From Pseudomonas sp. Irchel s3f7 (lineage in GTDB: Bacteria; Pseudomonadota; Gammaproteobacteria; Pseudomonadales; Pseudomonadaceae): a DNA stretch of 64,000 nucleotides. Shown here piece by piece: positions 1-9,875 of the stretch; position 1 is the stretch's first letter, and every line of letters begins with the position of its first letter. Below the pieces are notes generated by a model. The model had not been told where the DNA came from. It saw only the letters and a list, made by a program, of their open reading frames with translations, and searched no databases. The position numbers and the translations under genes are program-made. Location: positions 279,464-343,463 of the forward strand of contig NZ_FYDO01000001.1 in the NCBI RefSeq assembly GCF_900187615.1. The letters are read 5' to 3'.

Positions 1-2
1 CC

Positions 3-3000
3 GCGCTGAACAGCGGCAAACTGATTGTCGGCAGCAACACCGCGCTGGGCAGCGGTACGTTGAACGCGGCGGCAGAGACCACGCTCGACGCCAACACCGC
101 CATCAGCCTGAACAATGCGGTGGCATTGGCCGGTGCCTTGAACGTCGGCGGCACGGCGAATCTGACCCTGACCGGTCTGGTCAGCGGCGCTGGGAGTCTG
201 GTGAAAAACGGTGCGGCCAATCTGATTCTCAACGCCGCCAACAACTACCTTGGCGGCACCACGCTGAACACCGGCACCCTGACTGTCGGCAACAGTTCGG
301 CTCTGGGTACCGGAGCACTGACCGTCGCTGGCGCCGCGACGCTGGACAGCAATTCGCCGCTGGTCACCCTCAGCAACGGCGTCGCCCTGAATGCCGCGCT
401 GACCGTGGACGGCACACAGAACCTGACCCTCGGCGGCGTGACCAGCGGCACCGGTCAGTTGATCAAAAATGGCGCGGCCAATCTGACCCTCAACGGCAAC
501 AACACCTTCAGCGGCGGCACCACGCTCAATGCCGGCACCCTGACCCTCGGCAATGCCAACGGTTTGGGCAGCGGTGGATTGATCGTTGGCGGTGCAGCGA
601 CCCTGGATAACAGTGCTTCATTCGGTATCGGTAATGCGATCACGTTGAACGCCGGTCTGACCGTCGCGGGCAACAACGACTTGAGCCTCAACGGCATCAT
701 CGACGGTGCTGGCAGCCTGACAAAAAACGGTCTGGCGGACCTGACCCTGGCTGGCAACAACACCTTTACCGGTGCGCTGAACATCGTTTCCGGCAGCGTC
801 ACCACACTCAACACCAATGCGCTGGGCGCGACTTCCGGCGTCAACATCAGCGCCGGTGCCGGCCTCAATCTGGGCAGAGATGCCAGTCTGGGCGCGTTGA
901 GCGGCAGCGGCAGCGTGCAGCTCACTGGCAGCAACACCCTGACCGTGGGGCTCGCCAACAGCACCAGCACGTTCGACGGTGACCTCAGTGGCAGTGGCGG
1001 CCTGACCAAAGTCGGCACCGGCACGCTGAATCTGACCGGGATCAACGGCATCACCGGCAACTCCGCGATCAATGGCGGCACCGTGGATCTCAGCGGTTCG
1101 CTGGCGAGCGCGCAGGTCAGCGTCAACACCGGCGGTACCCTGACGGGTACCGGTTCGGCGCTCGGTACCGTCAACGTCAACAACGGCGGGCATCTGGGCT
1201 TGTCGTCGGGCAACCAATTGTCTGCCAGTGGGCTGACCCTTGCGGCCGGCAGCAGCGTTGACGTGGTGCTAGGGACACCGTCCACTACGTCGCTGATGAA
1301 CGTCGGCGGCAACCTCACCCTCAACGGCAATCTCAACGTCACCGATGCCGGCGGTTTCGGTGTCGGCGTGTATCGCCTGTTCAACTACACCGGTGCCTTG
1401 ACCAATCTGGGCCTTGATGTCGCCAGCGCGCCCGTCGGCTACGGCCTCGGCGATCTGGTGGTGCAAACCGGGGTGGCCAATCAAATCAACATTCAAGTGT
1501 CTGCGCCGAACGTCAACATCCGTTACTGGGACGGCAGCCAGACGATTGCCAACGGCGTCGTCGATGGCGGCAGCGGCACCTGGAACGCGTCTGGTACCAA
1601 CTGGACCGACGCCAACGGTTTGGTCAACCAGCCGTGGGCCGGCGACTTCGCGGTGTTCCAGGGCGCGGCGGGCACCGTGACGGTCAACGGCACGCAGCTG
1701 TTCAACGGCATGCAGTTCCTCACCGACGGCTACAACTTGGTCAACGGCGCGTCCGGGCAACTTACGGCGGTCAACGGCACGGGCGGAACCACGGCGGTGC
1801 GGGTCGATCCGGGCGTAACCGGCACCATTGGCGTGAACATCAATGGCGGCGGCATCCTCAACAAACTCGACGCTGGCACCTTGGTGCTCAACGGCGCCAA
1901 CACCTACAGCGGCGGCACGCAACTGGATGGCGGCAAGATCATCGTCGGCAGCAACACCGCACTGGGCAGCGGCACGCTGACCGCCAATGCCGGTACGCAA
2001 CTGGACAGCAACACGGCAGTGACCCTTGGCAACGCTGTGACGCTCAACGGTAATCTGACCGTGCTCGGCAGCAACGCACTGACCCTCAACGGGGGAATCG
2101 GCGGCACAGGTGGCGTGATCAAAAACGGCGCGGCGAACCTGTCACTCGGTGGCAACAACGCTTTCCTCGGCCCAGTGGCACTGAATGCCGGTGGACTGAT
2201 TCTGGCGTCAAACTCGGCAGTGGGCTCTGGCACCCTGAACGCGGCGGGCGGCACCACGCTCGATGCGAGCACGCAGGTGTCGGTGAACAATGCGGTCAAC
2301 CTAGCCGGCAACCTCGGCATTGGCGGCACGGCTGACCTGTCCTTCAACGGCACGGTCAACGGCGCCGGCAGCCTGACCAAGAACGGCGCGGCCAACCTGA
2401 TCCTGAGCGGCAATAACAACTTCCTCGGCGGCATTTCCCTGAATGCGGGCACCCTGACCGCCGGTAGCAACTCGGCGCTGGGCCTGGGCAACCTCACCGT
2501 GGCAGGCGCTTCGGCGCTGGACAGCAACAGCGCGCTGAGCCTGGGCAACAACGTCGTGCTCAATGCCAACCTGAGCAACACCGGCAGCAACAACCTGACC
2601 CTCGCCGGTGTAGTCAGCGGCGCTGGCGGCCTGATCAAGAACGGCGCGTCGAACCTGACGCTCAACGGCATCAATACTTACAGCGGCGGCACCACGCTGA
2701 GCGCCGGCACAGTGACGCTCGGCACTGGCGCTTCACTGGGTTCCGGTGCGCTGACCGTCGCGGGCTCTTCGACCCTCGACAACTCCGCACCGCTGGTGCT
2801 CGCCAACAATGTCAACGTCAACGCGAATCTGGCCTTGGCCGGTAACAACAACCTGACCCTCGGCGGCGTGATTGCCGGGGCCGGTACGCTGACGAAAAAC
2901 GGTCTGGCCGATGTGACACTGAGCGGCAACAACTCCTTCAGCGGCACCTTTGATGTGTTGTCCGGCAGCCTCACCACCCTCAGCGGTGCGGCGCTGGGCA

Positions 3001-6000
3001 ACAACTCTACGGTCAACCTTGGCGGCGGCGCGGCGCTCAACCTTGCCGCCTCGGGAAGACTTGCCAGCCTCACCGGCAGCGGCACGGCGCTGATCGGTAC
3101 GGGCAATACGCTGAGCCTGGGCGGGAACAACGTCAGCAGCACCTTCGCCGGCATCCTTAGCGGTGACGGCGGGCTGACCAAACTCGGCAGCGGCACCCAG
3201 ACCCTGAGCGGCATCAGCGACCTGACCGGCGACACCCACGTCAACGCCGGCACCTTGCAGGTCAACGGGTCGCTGGACAGCGCCAATGTGCTGATCAACA
3301 GCGGCGGTACTCTGGGCGGTAGCGGGACACTCGGTGGCGCGGTAACCGTCACCGATGGCGGCCATTTGGCGCTGGCCAGCGGCAGTGCATTGTCGGTGGC
3401 TTCACTGGTGCTCAACGACAACTCCAGCCTGGATGTCGGCCTCGGCGTGCCGGTCGTTGGCGGCGGCAGTGCGCTGCTGAACGTCGGCGGCAACCTGACC
3501 CTCGATGGCAATCTCAACGTCAGTGATATCGGCGGTTTCGGCAGTGGCGTGTACCGGGTCATCAACTACTCCGGCGGCCTCACCGACAACGGCCTGCTGA
3601 TCGGCAGCGTACCGGGCAGCGTGACCCCGGGTGATCTGCAACTGCAGACCAATATCGGCAACCAGATCAACCTGCTGGTCACCGCGCAGGGTGTCACCGT
3701 GCAGTTCTGGGACGGCGCGCAGCAGATCGCCGACGGCTCGATCAATGGCGGCAACGGCACCTGGGGCAGTGGCAATACCAACTGGACCACTGTCGACGGT
3801 ACGCTCAATCTGCCGTGGGCCAACAGTTTCGCAGTGTTCCAGGGCACGGCTGGCAGCGTGACGGTCGACGGTACGCAAACCATCACCGGCCTGCAATTCG
3901 TCACTGATGGATACGGCCTGCAAAATGGCAGTGCCGGGGTGCTGAATCTGGTCAACGGTTCCCTTGGCAACACCACGGTGCGTGTTGACCCGAACACCAC
4001 CGCAACCCTTGGCGTAGCACTTAACGGCAGTGGCACGCTGGGCAAGTACGACGCCGGCACGCTGGTACTCAACGCTGCCAGCGGCTACACCGGCGGCACT
4101 GTTCTGAACGGCGGAAAACTGGTGGTCGGCAACGACGCGGCGCTCGGTAGCGGGGCATTGACCGCCGCCGACGGCACTGTGCTAGACAGCAATTCCGCCG
4201 TGTCCCTCGGCAATGATGTGGTGCTCAACGGAGGATTGAATGTTGCCGGCTCCAATGCGTTGACCCTCAACGGCTTGGTTAGCGGCGCGGGCACTCTGAA
4301 CAAGACTGGCGCAGCAAACCTGACCCTCAATGGCAGCAATAGCTATAGCGGCGGCACCGCGCTCAATGGCGGAACCTTGGTGTTGGGCAACAACACGGCG
4401 CTGGGGAGCGGTGCATTGCTCGCCGCCGGCGGCACAGCACTGGACAGCAACAGCGCCGTGACCCTCGCCAACGATGTGGCACTCAACGGTGCCTTGAACC
4501 TTGCCGGCAGCAACGCCTTGACGCTCGGCGGCGTGGTCAGCGGTGCTGGCAGCCTGATCAAGAATGGTGCCTCCAGCCTGACCCTCAACGGCAACAACAG
4601 CTACAGCGGCGGCACCGTGCTCAATGGTGGCACCCTGGTGCTGGGCAACAACGCCGCGCTGGGTAGCGGTGCATTGCTCGCCGCTGGCGGCACCACGCTG
4701 GACAGCAATACCGCCGTGACCCTCGCCAACGATGTGGCACTCAACGGTGGCTTGAACCTTGCCGGCAGCAACGCCTTGACGCTCGGCGGCGTGGTCAGCG
4801 GTACTGGCAGCCTGTTCAAGAATGGTGCCTCCAGCCTGACCCTCAACGGCAACAACAGCTACAGCGGCGGCACCGCCCTCAATGGTGGAACCCTGGTGCT
4901 GGGCAACAACGCGGCACTGGGGACCGGTGCATTGCTCGCCGCTGGCGGCACCACGCTGGACAGCAACAGCGCCGTGGCCCTAGCCAATAACCTGGTGCTC
5001 AACGGTGGCTTGAACCTTACCGGCTCTAACGCCTTGAGCCTCGGAGGGGTGGTCAGCGGTACTGGTAGCCTGATTAAGAATGGCGCCTCCAGCCTGACCC
5101 TTAACGGCAACAACAGCTACAGCGGCGGCACTGCCCTCAATGGTGGCACCCTGGTGCTGGGCAACAACGCCGCGCTTGGTAGCGGTGCATTGGTCGTCGC
5201 CAACGGCACTACGCTGGACAGCAGTAACACCGCCAACCTGGCCAACTCGGTCGACCTCAACGGCAGCCTGACTCTGGCCGGCAGCCATGACCTGACCCTC
5301 AGCGGCGTCATCAGTGGCAACGGCGACTTGAACAAGCAGGGTGCCAGCGAGCTGACCCTCAGCGGCAACAACACCTTCGGCGGGGCGCTGAACGTGCTTG
5401 ATGGCTCCTTGAGCCTGATAGGTAATACCGCCTTGGGCAATGCCGACCTGAACGTGGCAAGTACCGCCTCGGTCAGCATCGGCGGGCTCAACAACCTCGA
5501 CGCGCTCAGTGGTTCGGGTGTGCTGGCACTGGCAGCAGGCAGTACCCTGCAGGTCGGGGCAGCCGGGGCCAGCAGTGTCTATGAGGGCTCGATCAGCGGT
5601 GCTGGCCACCTGACCAAGGTCGGTACTGGCAAGCAGGTACTCAATGGCAATTCGACGATCGGCGGCGGCACCACCGTGGCAGGGGGCAGCCTGATCATCG
5701 GCGGTGCGGCGGGCTCCAGTGCCAGCCTTGCTAGTGATGTCGATGTCACACAGGGCGCCATGCTAGGGGGCCATGGCACCATCATCGGCGATGTCAGCCT
5801 GGCCAGCGGTGCGACGCTCAACCCGGGCAACTCCATCGGTACCTTGAAAGTCGACGGTAACCTCAGCTTAAACAGCGGCTCGACGCTGGTCATCGAAGCC
5901 GATCCGGACGGCCGTTCCGACCGGGTGATCGCCAGCGGGACCGTCTCTCTTGGCGGCGCGAACCTCAGTGTCCTGGCCGGCACCGGCACCTGGTCGCCGA

Positions 6001-7235
6001 CTACCCAATACAACATCATTCAGGCGGCCAGCCTCAACGGCACATTTGGTAGCGTCAGCAGCAACCTGGCCTTCCTCACGCCGCAGGTGTCGTACGCAAG
6101 CAATGGCGCGACGCTATTGCTCAAGCGCAATGACGTCGCGTTCACTTCGGTCGCACAGACCTACAACCAGCGTGCCGTAGCCGGGTCTCTTGATGCCGCC
6201 GGCGCGGGTGGCGTGTATGACGCGGTCGCGGCGCTCAGCGCAGATCAAGCGCGCCTGGCTTACGACAGCGTGTCTGGCGAGATTCACGCCAGCACCCGCA
6301 GCGCGCTGTTCGATGACAGTCGCTATGTGCGTAATGCAATTGGCACACGTCTGCGCAGTGCCCAGGGCCAGGCGTTGAGCGAAGGCGTGCTGCATGTCGA
6401 CGCTGACAGTGGCATGACCTTCTGGGTTCAGGGCTATGGCAGCTGGGGTGACAGCGACGGCAACCACAATGTCGCCGACCTCGACCACAACAGCCAGGGC
6501 GTGCTGCTGGGTATCGACATGCCGCTGAACGACACCTGGCGCGCGGGCCTGGCGGCGGGTTACGGCAACACTGACCTGGACGCCGATGCTCGCAACTCAT
6601 CGGCCAAGGTCGACAGCACCTCGCTGACGGCTTACCTGGGCGGCCAGTGGGATGCCCTGCATTTGCGGGTAGGCGCCTCGCATGCCTGGAACGACATTGA
6701 CAGCAGTCGCCATGTCCAGGTCGGTAGCCTGGGAGAGCACGTCAAGGCTGACTACGACGCCAGCACGTCACAGGTATTCGGTGAGCTGGGGTATGCGGTC
6801 CAGGCCGCTGATGTGACGCTGGAGCCATTTGTAGGCCTGGCCCACGTCGAAGTCGACAGCGACAGCTTTAGCGAACATGGCGGTATCACGGCGCTGAGCA
6901 GCGACAGCGAGAAGGAGCGAGCGACCTATTCCAGCCTCGGCCTGCGTGCCAGTACTCCTGCGGCTGTAGTGGCCGGAGTGCCATTGAGCGTGCAGAGCAG
7001 CCTGGCGTGGCAGCACGTGCTCGATGAGCCAACCGACAACAGCCGCCTGACCCTGGCGGGCTATGACAGCTTCAGCGTCAAGGGCGTGTCGGTTGCCCAG
7101 GACACCGCGCTGGTACAGTTCGGCGTCAGCGCCAAACTTGCCCCGCAAGCGAGCCTCGATCTGGGCTACTCCGGGCAGATCGGCGATGGCTATAGCGATC
7201 ACGGTGTTCGTCTGGGGCTCAACATCTCGTTCTAA
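3..7235 (+). CDS. Autotransporter outer-membrane protein with beta-strand repeats, 5'-partial
   Basis: The reading frame is open from the first base, so the start codon and signal peptide lie upstream of the window; more than 2,400 residues are visible. The passenger is a low-complexity, Gly/Asn/Leu/Thr-rich beta-helix made of autotransporter-associated beta-strand repeats of the type (L/I)xKNGAANLTLNGNNTYSGGT. Five near-identical 258-bp (86-residue) units occupy about 4085-5374. Two copies of a module containing FWDG/YWDG...FAVFQG...VRVDP lie about 2.2 kb apart (near 1516 and 3699), so there is a higher-order repeat. From about 6412 to the stop there is a C-terminal autotransporter beta-barrel (starting MTFWVQGYGSWGD, ending in Phe), which inserts in the outer membrane and exports the passenger. 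The usual role is adhesion or biofilm; the ligand cannot be told from sequence. Long antisense ORFs across it are by-products of the repeats. Confidence 0.93.
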   Translation, partial: ALNSGKLIVGSNTALGSGTLNAAAETTLDANTAISLNNAVALAGALNVGGTANLTLTGLVSGAGSLVKNGAANLILNAANNYLGGTTLNTGTLTVGNSSALGTGALTVAGAATLDSNSPLVTLSNGVALNAALTVDGTQNLTLGGVTSGTGQLIKNGAANLTLNGNNTFSGGTTLNAGTLTLGNANGLGSGGLIVGGAATLDNSASFGIGNAITLNAGLTVAGNNDLSLNGIIDGAGSLTKNGLADLTLAGNNTFTGALNIVSGSVTTLNTNALGATSGVNISAGAGLNLGRDASLGALSGSGSVQLTGSNTLTVGLANSTSTFDGDLSGSGGLTKVGTGTLNLTGINGITGNSAINGGTVDLSGSLASAQVSVNTGGTLTGTGSALGTVNVNNGGHLGLSSGNQLSASGLTLAAGSSVDVVLGTPSTTSLMNVGGNLTLNGNLNVTDAGGFGVGVYRLFNYTGALTNLGLDVASAPVGYGLGDLVVQTGVANQINIQVSAPNVNIRYWDGSQTIANGVVDGGSGTWNASGTNWTDANGLVNQPWAGDFAVFQGAAGTVTVNGTQLFNGMQFLTDGYNLVNGASGQLTAVNGTGGTTAVRVDPGVTGTIGVNINGGGILNKLDAGTLVLNGANTYSGGTQLDGGKIIVGSNTALGSGTLTANAGTQLDSNTAVTLGNAVTLNGNLTVLGSNALTLNGGIGGTGGVIKNGAANLSLGGNNAFLGPVALNAGGLILASNSAVGSGTLNAAGGTTLDASTQVSVNNAVNLAGNLGIGGTADLSFNGTVNGAGSLTKNGAANLILSGNNNFLGGISLNAGTLTAGSNSALGLGNLTVAGASALDSNSALSLGNNVVLNANLSNTGSNNLTLAGVVSGAGGLIKNGASNLTLNGINTYSGGTTLSAGTVTLGTGASLGSGALTVAGSSTLDNSAPLVLANNVNVNANLALAGNNNLTLGGVIAGAGTLTKNGLADVTLSGNNSFSGTFDVLSGSLTTLSGAALGNNSTVNLGGGAALNLAASGRLASLTGSGTALIGTGNTLSLGGNNVSSTFAGILSGDGGLTKLGSGTQTLSGISDLTGDTHVNAGTLQVNGSLDSANVLINSGGTLGGSGTLGGAVTVTDGGHLALASGSALSVASLVLNDNSSLDVGLGVPVVGGGSALLNVGGNLTLDGNLNVSDIGGFGSGVYRVINYSGGLTDNGLLIGSVPGSVTPGDLQLQTNIGNQINLLVTAQGVTVQFWDGAQQIADGSINGGNGTWGSGNTNWTTVDGTLNLPWANSFAVFQGTAGSVTVDGTQTITGLQFVTDGYGLQNGSAGVLNLVNGSLGNTTVRVDPNTTATLGVALNGSGTLGKYDAGTLVLNAASGYTGGTVLNGGKLVVGNDAALGSGALTAADGTVLDSNSAVSLGNDVVLNGGLNVAGSNALTLNGLVSGAGTLNKTGAANLTLNGSNSYSGGTALNGGTLVLGNNTALGSGALLAAGGTALDSNSAVTLANDVALNGALNLAGSNALTLGGVVSGAGSLIKNGASSLTLNGNNSYSGGTVLNGGTLVLGNNAALGSGALLAAGGTTLDSNTAVTLANDVALNGGLNLAGSNALTLGGVVSGTGSLFKNGASSLTLNGNNSYSGGTALNGGTLVLGNNAALGTGALLAAGGTTLDSNSAVALANNLVLNGGLNLTGSNALSLGGVVSGTGSLIKNGASSLTLNGNNSYSGGTALNGGTLVLGNNAALGSGALVVANGTTLDSSNTANLANSVDLNGSLTLAGSHDLTLSGVISGNGDLNKQGASELTLSGNNTFGGALNVLDGSLSLIGNTALGNADLNVASTASVSIGGLNNLDALSGSGVLALAAGSTLQVGAAGASSVYEGSISGAGHLTKVGTGKQVLNGNSTIGGGTTVAGGSLIIGGAAGSSASLASDVDVTQGAMLGGHGTIIGDVSLASGATLNPGNSIGTLKVDGNLSLNSGSTLVIEADPDGRSDRVIASGTVSLGGANLSVLAGTGTWSPTTQYNIIQAASLNGTFGSVSSNLAFLTPQVSYASNGATLLLKRNDVAFTSVAQTYNQRAVAGSLDAAGAGGVYDAVAALSADQARLAYDSVSGEIHASTRSALFDDSRYVRNAIGTRLRSAQGQALSEGVLHVDADSGMTFWVQGYGSWGDSDGNHNVADLDHNSQGVLLGIDMPLNDTWRAGLAAGYGNTDLDADARNSSAKVDSTSLTAYLGGQWDALHLRVGASHAWNDIDSSRHVQVGSLGEHVKADYDASTSQVFGELGYAVQAADVTLEPFVGLAHVEVDSDSFSEHGGITALSSDSEKERATYSSLGLRASTPAAVVAGVPLSVQSSLAWQHVLDEPTDNSRLTLAGYDSFSVKGVSVAQDTALVQFGVSAKLAPQASLDLGYSGQIGDGYSDHGVRLGLNISF
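4085..5374 (+). repeat. 258-bp tandem repeats inside the autotransporter passenger
   Basis: Five consecutive in-frame units of 258 bp begin near 4085, 4343, 4601, 4859 and 5117. Each encodes about 86 residues beginning around SYSGGTALNGGTLVLGNN and ending near KNGASSLTLNGN. Units 2-4 are almost identical, which suggests recent duplication or gene conversion, while the first and last are more diverged. Copy number at such a site can change by slippage or recombination, and short-read assemblies may collapse it. Confidence 0.9.
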
Positions 7236-7242
7236 GTACCAA

Positions 7243-7275
7243 GCCTGCGCGGTGCAACGCCGCGCGGGCTTTCTC
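7243..7275 (+). terminator. Intrinsic terminator of the autotransporter gene
   Basis: A GC-rich hairpin (GCCTGCGCGG, short loop, CCGCGCGGGC, one G-T wobble) starts 7 bp after the stop codon and is followed by TTTCT. Position and structure fit rho-independent termination. Confidence 0.8.
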
Positions 7276-7667
7276 CCTCCAAACCTCTGGAAGCGTTCGG
7301 ATCTACTCTGTGATCTTGCACAGGGAGTCGGGTTTTATGCTGCATTACGATAGCCCGTGACGACACATGTTTCCCATGGACTATGTCTCGCACTCGCGGC
7401 TTGATTAAGTCACAGGTGGGGCAGGCACAATGAGTGGAGGTCGCTATTCGACCCAGTGCTGCCGGTGGCGAAAGGCAGAAATCGGCCGATTCTGTTGAAA
7501 AAGTCTCTGAACTGCCCGCGTGCTGACTACCGAAAACGCCTTTTTTGCGCGCTGCTACGCGAAATCTGTCCCCAGCATCTTCTGATCAAAGTAAAGATTT
7601 CAATCTCAAGCGCGTACTTTTCTGTCGTCGAATCCATGGTCTGTTGGCGCTGATTGAAAACTGCCCC

Positions 7668-7880
7668 CCCGGCCAAGCGTTGTACCGCATTGACCCATCG
7701 CCGTACGAAGCAGACGTGGCTCGCGCCCGCGCCTCGTTTCAACAAACCCGTTCCCTCGCAGACCGCTATCGACAGCTGATCGGAGAAAGGGCCGTGAGCC
7801 GTCAAGAGTTCGAAGATGCGCAGGCGCGACAATTGACGGCGGAGGCTGATCTCAAGCAGTTGAATAGCGATGTAGACACC
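7668..7880 (+). pseudogene. Remnant of an RND efflux membrane-fusion protein
   Basis: The translated stretch PGQALYRIDPSPYEADVARA continues through SLADRYRQLIGERAVSRQEF to an Ala/Gln-rich helical segment. This is the lipoyl/alpha-hairpin region of periplasmic adaptor subunits (AcrA/MexA family). Only about 71 residues remain. There is no signal peptide upstream, and downstream of 7880 the similarity is lost where unrelated sequence begins. No RND pump or outer-membrane channel is nearby. The DNA just upstream (CTGTTGAAAAAGTC near 7493) resembles ends of common Pseudomonas insertion sequences, so transposition or deletion may have cut the gene; that part is inference. Confidence 0.75.
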
Positions 7881-7946
7881 CGAGCGCATCTTGATCTCGA
7901 TATTGCCTTTGATTTCCAAGGCGATCAGCTCTTCGCGCAACGATAT

Positions 7947-8327
7947 TCAGTCAGTATCATCGACTGGACACCCTCCATCGGGATCGAGGGCTGCGTATGG
8001 GCCCAGAGACTCGTGTGGCAATGGTTCTCCATTTAGCGCAGCCATGATTTGGTCCAGCACCTCAACCTTGGCGTCAAGCATTCCGCAGACGTGGTAAAGA
8101 TCGGCCAATACGCCGAGTAATGTTTCAACATCATGCTGATAACGAACTGGTGTCAGGGTTATCGTGCCGTCAGAGTGTATTTCCATGTTCAGCTTGTCAC
8201 CGCCGGTCAACCCGATAGCCGCCAGAAGATCGTCAGGCAAATGTATGATCAGATCGCCAGTTCCATCATCAGTGTCTTGGCAGGTAACAATCCATCTGCC
8301 ATTTTCAGAGAGTGGTGTCGGGTTCAT
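7947..8327 (-). CDS. AbrB/MazE/SpoVT-like DNA-binding small protein
   Basis: This 126-residue protein contains an N-terminal segment (DLIIHLPDDLLAAIGLTGGD, then KLNMEIHSDGTITLTPV) with the swapped-hairpin AbrB pattern of MazE-type antitoxins and transition-state regulators. After it comes a helical C-terminal half (about residues 60-105) and an acidic tail (DPDGGCPVDDTD). It starts only 20 bp from the divergent start at 8348, with a RBS-like AGGGA six bases before ATG. No toxin partner lies downstream (the MFP remnant follows). It is best described as an orphan regulator or antitoxin-like protein. Family assignment is from the motif; the function is unknown. Confidence 0.7.
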   Translation of the reverse strand: MNPTPLSENGRWIVTCQDTDDGTGDLIIHLPDDLLAAIGLTGGDKLNMEIHSDGTITLTPVRYQHDVETLLGVLADLYHVCGMLDAKVEVLDQIMAALNGEPLPHESLGPYAALDPDGGCPVDDTD

Positions 8328-8347
8328 TTTTTTCCCTAGGTGATCAC

Positions 8348-8503
8348 ATGACAGAGAAAATTACTGTTTTTGACCCAGTGGATTACTTGGATAGCTGGGA
8401 AATGGCAGAGGCCTTTTTGGCTGATGCGTATGAGACCGGTGACGCTGCTGGGATTACCGAGGCGATGGCGATTGTTGCTCGCGCTAAAATCCTTATCGAT
8501 TAA
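8348..8503 (+). pseudogene. Truncated addiction-module antidote (HI1420 type)
   Basis: The ATG at 8348 follows AGGTGA with good spacing and gives 51 residues: MTEKITVFDPVDYLDSWEMA then EAFLADAYETGDAAGITEAM and AIVARAKILID. This matches the N-terminal half of 'probable addiction module antidote' proteins (HI1420/TIGR02684, normally about 95-100 residues), in which the segment after IARAKG is a helix-turn-helix. Here the HTH is missing and a stop follows directly after ARAK. No RelE/HigB-like toxin precedes it. It could still be a short expressed protein, but loss of the DNA-binding domain suggests decay. Confidence 0.65.
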
Positions 8504-8593
8504 GCTGAAGAAGCACAGAAGCCATCGTCATGTTCGTGACGGCGTTCTTCTCGCATGCAAGAAATTCGGCCTCACCAGGCTGACTCCCAGCAC

Positions 8594-8728
8594 TTAGGGG
8601 GCGGGAATTTCTTGCTTGGCAAAGGCATCGATACCATCGACGTTGAAAAGGCTATGGTATTTGGACGGCTTCTGCAGACGTATAAGTTTGGCTCGGACCT
8701 CACCTTTGACAGTGCTGTTGATTTTCAT
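8594..8728 (-). CDS. Possible 44-residue hypothetical protein
   Basis: A short minus-strand frame encodes MKINSTVKGEVRAKLIRLQK and ends KQEIPAP. It is basic at the start and has no recognised domain. No strong RBS precedes the ATG. It is listed because it sits alone in an otherwise empty stretch and its composition is protein-like. Evidence is weak. Confidence 0.3.
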   Translation of the reverse strand: MKINSTVKGEVRAKLIRLQKPSKYHSLFNVDGIDAFAKQEIPAP

Positions 8729-9177
8729 CTTCGGATACCTTAGCGTGTTTAATGGGATTGTAGTGAAGCAACGCCTAACTGCAAATTAGGTCACCCTGTA
8801 GTGGGTGCTAGCGAAACTCGCTGAGGGCATCGCGCTATAATTGACTATAAAGTCCTCTTTGTGCCTGTCGAAGGGTAGCCTCTATTTCAGCTGCCCCCAA
8901 GTTACATTATGGTGAAAAGCATCGAGCAGATGCGCACCAGGAGAATCTTAGGTTCGCAAAATATCGATGGCGTTATCTCAGTCATGACTTCGTGATCGAC
9001 GAGCCTCGGGATAATAGCGAAGCTCCGCCGCTGAATTTATCCATACCGTCCATTATGCGAGGATCATCAATTCAAAAAATGAAGCTTGCCGTAATGAAAA
9101 TAAATCTTTCCTTTAAGGGCTAAAAATGGCCTTGAGGGCAAGAAATGTTCTCCTTACGGGTGCGAGATGAGCTTGAT
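8729..9177. other. Intergenic stretch with no recognised content
   Basis: About 450 bp that hold no convincing ORF, RNA or repeat. The stretch ends at the first copy of the 15-bp palindrome described for 9181-10126. Confidence 0.5.
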
Positions 9178-9275
9178 AAAGTTCCACCGTGGAACTTTGA
9201 TCAAGACCTGCGAAATTTGGCGACCGCTTCTGGTTTCCTTGAATTTAACTGACGATCTCACTCATGGTGGATTAC

Positions 9276-9524
9276 ATGACGATGCCATTTGAACGGACCC
9301 GGTCCGTCGTACAAACTCACACTTTCCTGATGGAACTTGCTTGCGACACAGAAGTACCTGAACGAGTTAGAAAAAACGCTCACTTCCTTTTACGCCACTT
9401 TCCTACTAAACAGGATGTTCTACAGGCCGGCCGAATTGAAGAACAAGCGAAGAAATTAGGAATAGGTACATTTGGCCCCGTTTTTAGCTCTTCAACTGAA
9501 CACCATCACGACAGCCAGCTCTGA
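9276..9524 (+). CDS. BPSL0761-like small conserved protein
   Basis: The 82-residue product begins MTMPFERTRSVVQTHTFLME, continues ELACDTEVPERVRKNAHFLL, then RHFPTKQDVLQAGRIEEQAK. This matches the BPSL0761 family of small proteins found in Pseudomonas and Burkholderia, whose function is not known. The ATG at 9276 is chosen over 9264 because GGTGG lies five bases before it and family members start MTMPYERTR. The gene sits 80 bp downstream of one copy of the GTTCCACCGTGGAAC palindrome and just before two more. Family recognition is from memory of the consensus. Confidence 0.7.
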   Translation: MTMPFERTRSVVQTHTFLMELACDTEVPERVRKNAHFLLRHFPTKQDVLQAGRIEEQAKKLGIGTFGPVFSSSTEHHHDSQL

Positions 9525-9875
9525 CAAAGCGGTCTGCCGCCACCGCTGTGATATGCCGTTTGCTTACTCGTGCTGAACAGTTCCACCGTGGAATTTCTGA
9601 TAGCTACCGTTATCATTCCCATCAAAAGTTCCACCATGGAACTTTAGGTCAAGGGCCGCGACCTCGGCTCGTCGTGATAGCTTCATCGTCGCGGCGAACG
9701 GAGTCCCGGGCGAAGCGTACCCTTTACCTTTCCTCGTTTATTTAGCCTCTGCAAAGGAGCAGGGACAGTTTTTTCGTCCCGTGCTCCTGCCGCGTCGCAA
9801 GGCAGACCGGATGGTATGGCGGCGCCTTACGACTTTATGACCAGAAGTTCCACCGTGGAACTTTGATCAAGGTAC

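Noticed and set aside
245..5609. Many long antisense and alternative-frame ORFs across the autotransporter gene
   Set aside because: They mirror the repetitive Gly/Asn/Thr codons, have no RBS or domain, and their 258-bp periodicity simply follows the sense repeats.
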